From SAR202 cluster bacterium (GTDB taxonomy: Bacteria; Chloroflexota; Dehalococcoidia; UBA3495), in contig VFHG01000040.1 of assembly GCA_009392075.1 (NCBI GenBank), positions 1 through 7,597 of the forward strand: DNA of 7,597 nt, given 5' to 3'. The position numbers were made by a program, and so were the translations under genes. A model generated the notes under the pieces. That model ran no database searches, was not told the origin of the DNA, and saw only the letters and a program-made list of their open reading frames with translations. The first letter of the stretch is position 1; every line of letters starts with the position of its first letter. This document shows positions 5,770 through 7,597 of this stretch, piece after piece.

Positions 5770-7056
5770 ATGCAACTTAGCAAGTCGGAAGCACTATTCG
5801 CCGAGGCCCAGAAATACATCCCAGGTGGCGTTAACAGCCCGGTCCGGTCATTCAAAGCCGTAGGCGGCACTCCGCCCTTCATCGCCCGAGGTAAGGGATC
5901 ACGGGTCTGGGACGTGGACGGCAACGAATACATCGATTATCTAGGTTCCTGGGGGCCCTTGGTCCTAGGACACGCTCACCCCGCAATCGTTGAAGTCCTG
6001 AAGAAAACAGCCGAAGGCGGTACCAGCTTCGGCGCGCCTGTGGAACAGGAAGTAGAACTGGCTAAGATGATCTGCGAAGCGCTGCCGTCGGTGGAATCGG
6101 TCCGGCTGGTCAGCTCCGGCACCGAGGCCTGTATGAGTGCTATCCGGCTGGCAAGGGCCTTCACCAGCCGCGACAAGATCATCAAGTTCGCCGGCTGCTA
6201 CCACGGCCATGCCGACGGGTTGCTGGTCAAGGCCGGGTCCGGCGCTTTGACCCACGGCATCCCCACCAGCGCGGGAGTTCCCGAGTCATACGCCAGCGAG
6301 ACTCTAGTCGCCGACTACAACGACATCGAGTCTGTTGAGCGGTTCTTCGAGGCCAATCCCGGAGGTATCGCCGCCATAATCATCGAGCCGGTGGCCGGCA
6401 ACATGGGCGTGGTCCTACCACGAGAGGGGTTCTTGGCGGCGCTGCGAAAGATCAGCCAAGACAACGGCGCTCTGCTCATCTTCGACGAAGTCATCACCGG
6501 GTTCCGGGTCGGGCGCAACGGCGCCCAAGGCCTGTACGGAATCGCCCCGGACATCACAACCATGGGCAAGATCATCGGAGGAGGACTACCAGTGGGGGCC
6601 TACGGCGGGCGAAAAGACGTGATGGGGATGGTCGCGCCCTTGGGTGCCATGTACCAGGCGGGCACGCTATCGGGCAACCCTCTGGCAGTGAGCGCCGGGA
6701 TCGCAACCCTGACCGAACTGCAGAAACCTGGCGCCTTTGAACGGCTGGACAGCCTGGCCCAGCGGCTGACCAACGGTCTGGCGAAAGCCTTTCAGGCGGT
6801 GGAGATACCCTCCACCATCAACCGAGTGGGCTCGATGTTCACCGGTTTCTTCAATCCCGGTCCGGTAGAGGGCCTGGCCAATGCCGAGGGTTCGGACACG
6901 GAGATGTACGGACGTTACTTCCACGCCATGCAAGAGCAGGGGGTCTACATCGCGCCATCCCAGTTCGAGGCCGGCTTCGTCTCCACTGCTCACACTGAGG
7001 CCGACATCGACGCCACGATCGCCAAGGCCGAGGCCGCGCTGAGCAGCCTACGGTAA
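5770..7056 (+). CDS. hemL: Glutamate-1-semialdehyde 2,1-aminomutase
   Basis: PLP-dependent cytosolic class-III aminotransferase-fold enzyme that isomerises glutamate-1-semialdehyde to 5-aminolevulinate, the last step of the C5 route. The full family length of 428 aa is present. Motifs: YIPGGVNSPVRSF near the N-terminus, GTSFGAPVEQE, SSGTEACMSAIRLARA (PLP phosphate binding), CYHGHADG, LLIFDEVITGFRVG with Asp239 for the PLP ring nitrogen, TTMGKIIGGGLPVGAYGG with the Schiff-base Lys267, and YQAGTLSGNPLA. Its presence shows that ALA is made from glutamyl-tRNA, not from glycine and succinyl-CoA. Its partner glutamyl-tRNA reductase (HemA) is not in the window. It is the last + strand gene, 20 nt before a strong terminator. 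The start is supported by AGGA 6 nt upstream and the usual N-terminal motif. Confidence 0.97.
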   Translation: MQLSKSEALFAEAQKYIPGGVNSPVRSFKAVGGTPPFIARGKGSRVWDVDGNEYIDYLGSWGPLVLGHAHPAIVEVLKKTAEGGTSFGAPVEQEVELAKMICEALPSVESVRLVSSGTEACMSAIRLARAFTSRDKIIKFAGCYHGHADGLLVKAGSGALTHGIPTSAGVPESYASETLVADYNDIESVERFFEANPGGIAAIIIEPVAGNMGVVLPREGFLAALRKISQDNGALLIFDEVITGFRVGRNGAQGLYGIAPDITTMGKIIGGGLPVGAYGGRKDVMGMVAPLGAMYQAGTLSGNPLAVSAGIATLTELQKPGAFERLDSLAQRLTNGLAKAFQAVEIPSTINRVGSMFTGFFNPGPVEGLANAEGSDTEMYGRYFHAMQEQGVYIAPSQFEAGFVSTAHTEADIDATIAKAEAALSSLR

Positions 7057-7076
7057 TCCTCTAAAAATACGTAGAC

Positions 7077-7108
7077 AAAAAGGCTCCCCGGTAGCGGGGA
7101 GCCTTTTT
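7077..7108. terminator. Bidirectional intrinsic terminator between hemL and sodN
   Basis: A perfect 14-bp inverted repeat, AAAAAGGCTCCCCG / CGGGGAGCCTTTTT, encloses a GTAG loop (7091-7094). The GC-rich stem core is followed by five T on the + strand and, because of the A tract on the left arm, by five T on the - strand as well. It lies 20 nt after the hemL stop and 24 nt after the convergent sodN stop, so it can end both transcripts. Confidence 0.92.
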
Positions 7109-7132
7109 AGTTTGCCATGATTGGGTTGTGGC

Positions 7133-7597
7133 TTACGTGCCGTATCGTGCTGTAGAAAGCGGATCGCTGTAGGTCTCACCCTTGGTGGCCCAAAATGCGG
7201 CGGCGATGGCGTCGCAAGTCGCGACCAATTCCTCGCACTTGGCCATGTCGACATTCTGTTTGCACTGGCCGGCCAGTTTCAACGCGGCATTGAATGTTCC
7301 GTGCACGTCGAAGCCGTCCGGAGTGTTCGGCCAACCGTAATCGGCCCAGAGCACCGCTAGCTCGTGCTTGCAAGTCTCGGCATGTTGCTCTTTGACTTCC
7401 ACATACCGGGCGATCTTGTTGGCGTAATCTGCAAATCCGGCAGCGTCACCGTCGCCAGGACGCTCTAACGCCTGTATTCGCAGCGTCATCTTCTGGACGG
7501 TCTGGGCAGCAATCTTGGCGGAAACGGGGTCGTAGATACCACACGGGATATCGCAATGGGCTTGGGCGATCTGTGGCTTAATCCAGCCTAGGGGGTT
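7133..7597 (-). CDS. sodN: Nickel superoxide dismutase (5' partial, runs off the right edge)
   Basis: Dismutates superoxide to O2 and H2O2 at a mononuclear Ni centre. Reading leftward from 7597 the frame is open and ends at TAA (7135-7133). It encodes the nickel hook HCDIPCGIYDP, with His1 at 7558-7556, Cys2, Cys6 and Tyr9 all present. The rest matches the four-helix-bundle family: IARYVEVKEQHAETCKHELAVLWADYG and, near the C-terminus, AAFWATKG. From His1 the mature chain is 141 aa, longer than the ~117 aa Streptomyces enzyme and closer to the marine/cyanobacterial form. At least 13 residues (ending WIKPQIAQA) precede His1; this is the propeptide that the SodX-type protease must remove, as known for the family. 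The true start lies beyond the window. The internal ATG at 7489 would delete the Ni site and is not the start. The gene converges on hemL across a shared terminator. Confidence 0.95.
   Translation of the reverse strand, partial: NPLGWIKPQIAQAHCDIPCGIYDPVSAKIAAQTVQKMTLRIQALERPGDGDAAGFADYANKIARYVEVKEQHAETCKHELAVLWADYGWPNTPDGFDVHGTFNAALKLAGQCKQNVDMAKCEELVATCDAIAAAFWATKGETYSDPLSTARYGT

Noticed and set aside
7121..7360. 79-codon + strand frame after the terminator
   Set aside because: Lies opposite sodN, which has clear Ni-SOD motifs on the - strand.

Overview
This window looks like bacterial chromosomal DNA with a mid-to-high 50s % GC content, judged by eye. It is packed with a tetrapyrrole (heme/siroheme) biosynthesis operon on the + strand. 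Facing the operon on the - strand is the 3' part of a nickel superoxide dismutase gene. No RNA genes, mobile elements, long repeats or CRISPR arrays are visible. The gene mix is a fused AhbA-AhbB siroheme decarboxylase, a fused CobA-HemD, hemL (C5 route to 5-aminolevulinate), no hemE or protoporphyrin-pathway genes in view, and a Ni-SOD of the marine/cyanobacterial type. This suggests a non-proteobacterial lineage, and I lean towards a marine Chloroflexota (Dehalococcoidia/SAR202-like) bacterium. That assignment is an inference with low-to-moderate confidence.

Layout: 2-175 (+) is the 3' end of an unrecognised upstream gene. Positions 176-281 form an AT-richer leader with a good Shine-Dalgarno sequence. 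Then come ahbA-ahbB fusion (282-1364), precorrin-2 dehydrogenase (1377-2135), hemC (about 2140-3108), cobA-hemD fusion (about 3160-4686), hemB (4707-5690) and hemL (5770-7056). A perfect 14-bp GC-rich hairpin with flanking A/T tracts (7077-7108) ends the operon, and it can also end the convergent sodN gene (7133 to beyond the right edge, - strand).

The genes form one biochemical line: glutamate-1-semialdehyde -> ALA (HemL) -> porphobilinogen (HemB) -> hydroxymethylbilane (HemC) -> uroporphyrinogen III (HemD half) -> precorrin-2 (CobA half) -> sirohydrochlorin, possibly siroheme (SirC-like) -> 12,18-didecarboxysiroheme (AhbAB). Gene order runs roughly opposite to the pathway. This is the front two thirds of the siroheme-dependent (alternative) heme b route. 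Three steps are not in the window: glutamyl-tRNA reductase (HemA), a dedicated sirohydrochlorin ferrochelatase, and the radical-SAM enzymes AhbC/AhbD. 

Three annotation points matter. The first gene probably starts at 282, not at the ATG at 117, because the stretch before 175 is better explained by a different gene in another frame. hemC and cobA-hemD both appear to use TTG starts placed by Shine-Dalgarno sequences. The nickel-binding hook of SodN (HCDIPCGIY) lies upstream of the first in-frame ATG, so an ATG-based call at 7489 would cut off the active site. I found no clearly undescribed system. The most notable features are the AhbAB fusion within an all-in-one siroheme operon that lacks hemA, and the Ni-SOD.
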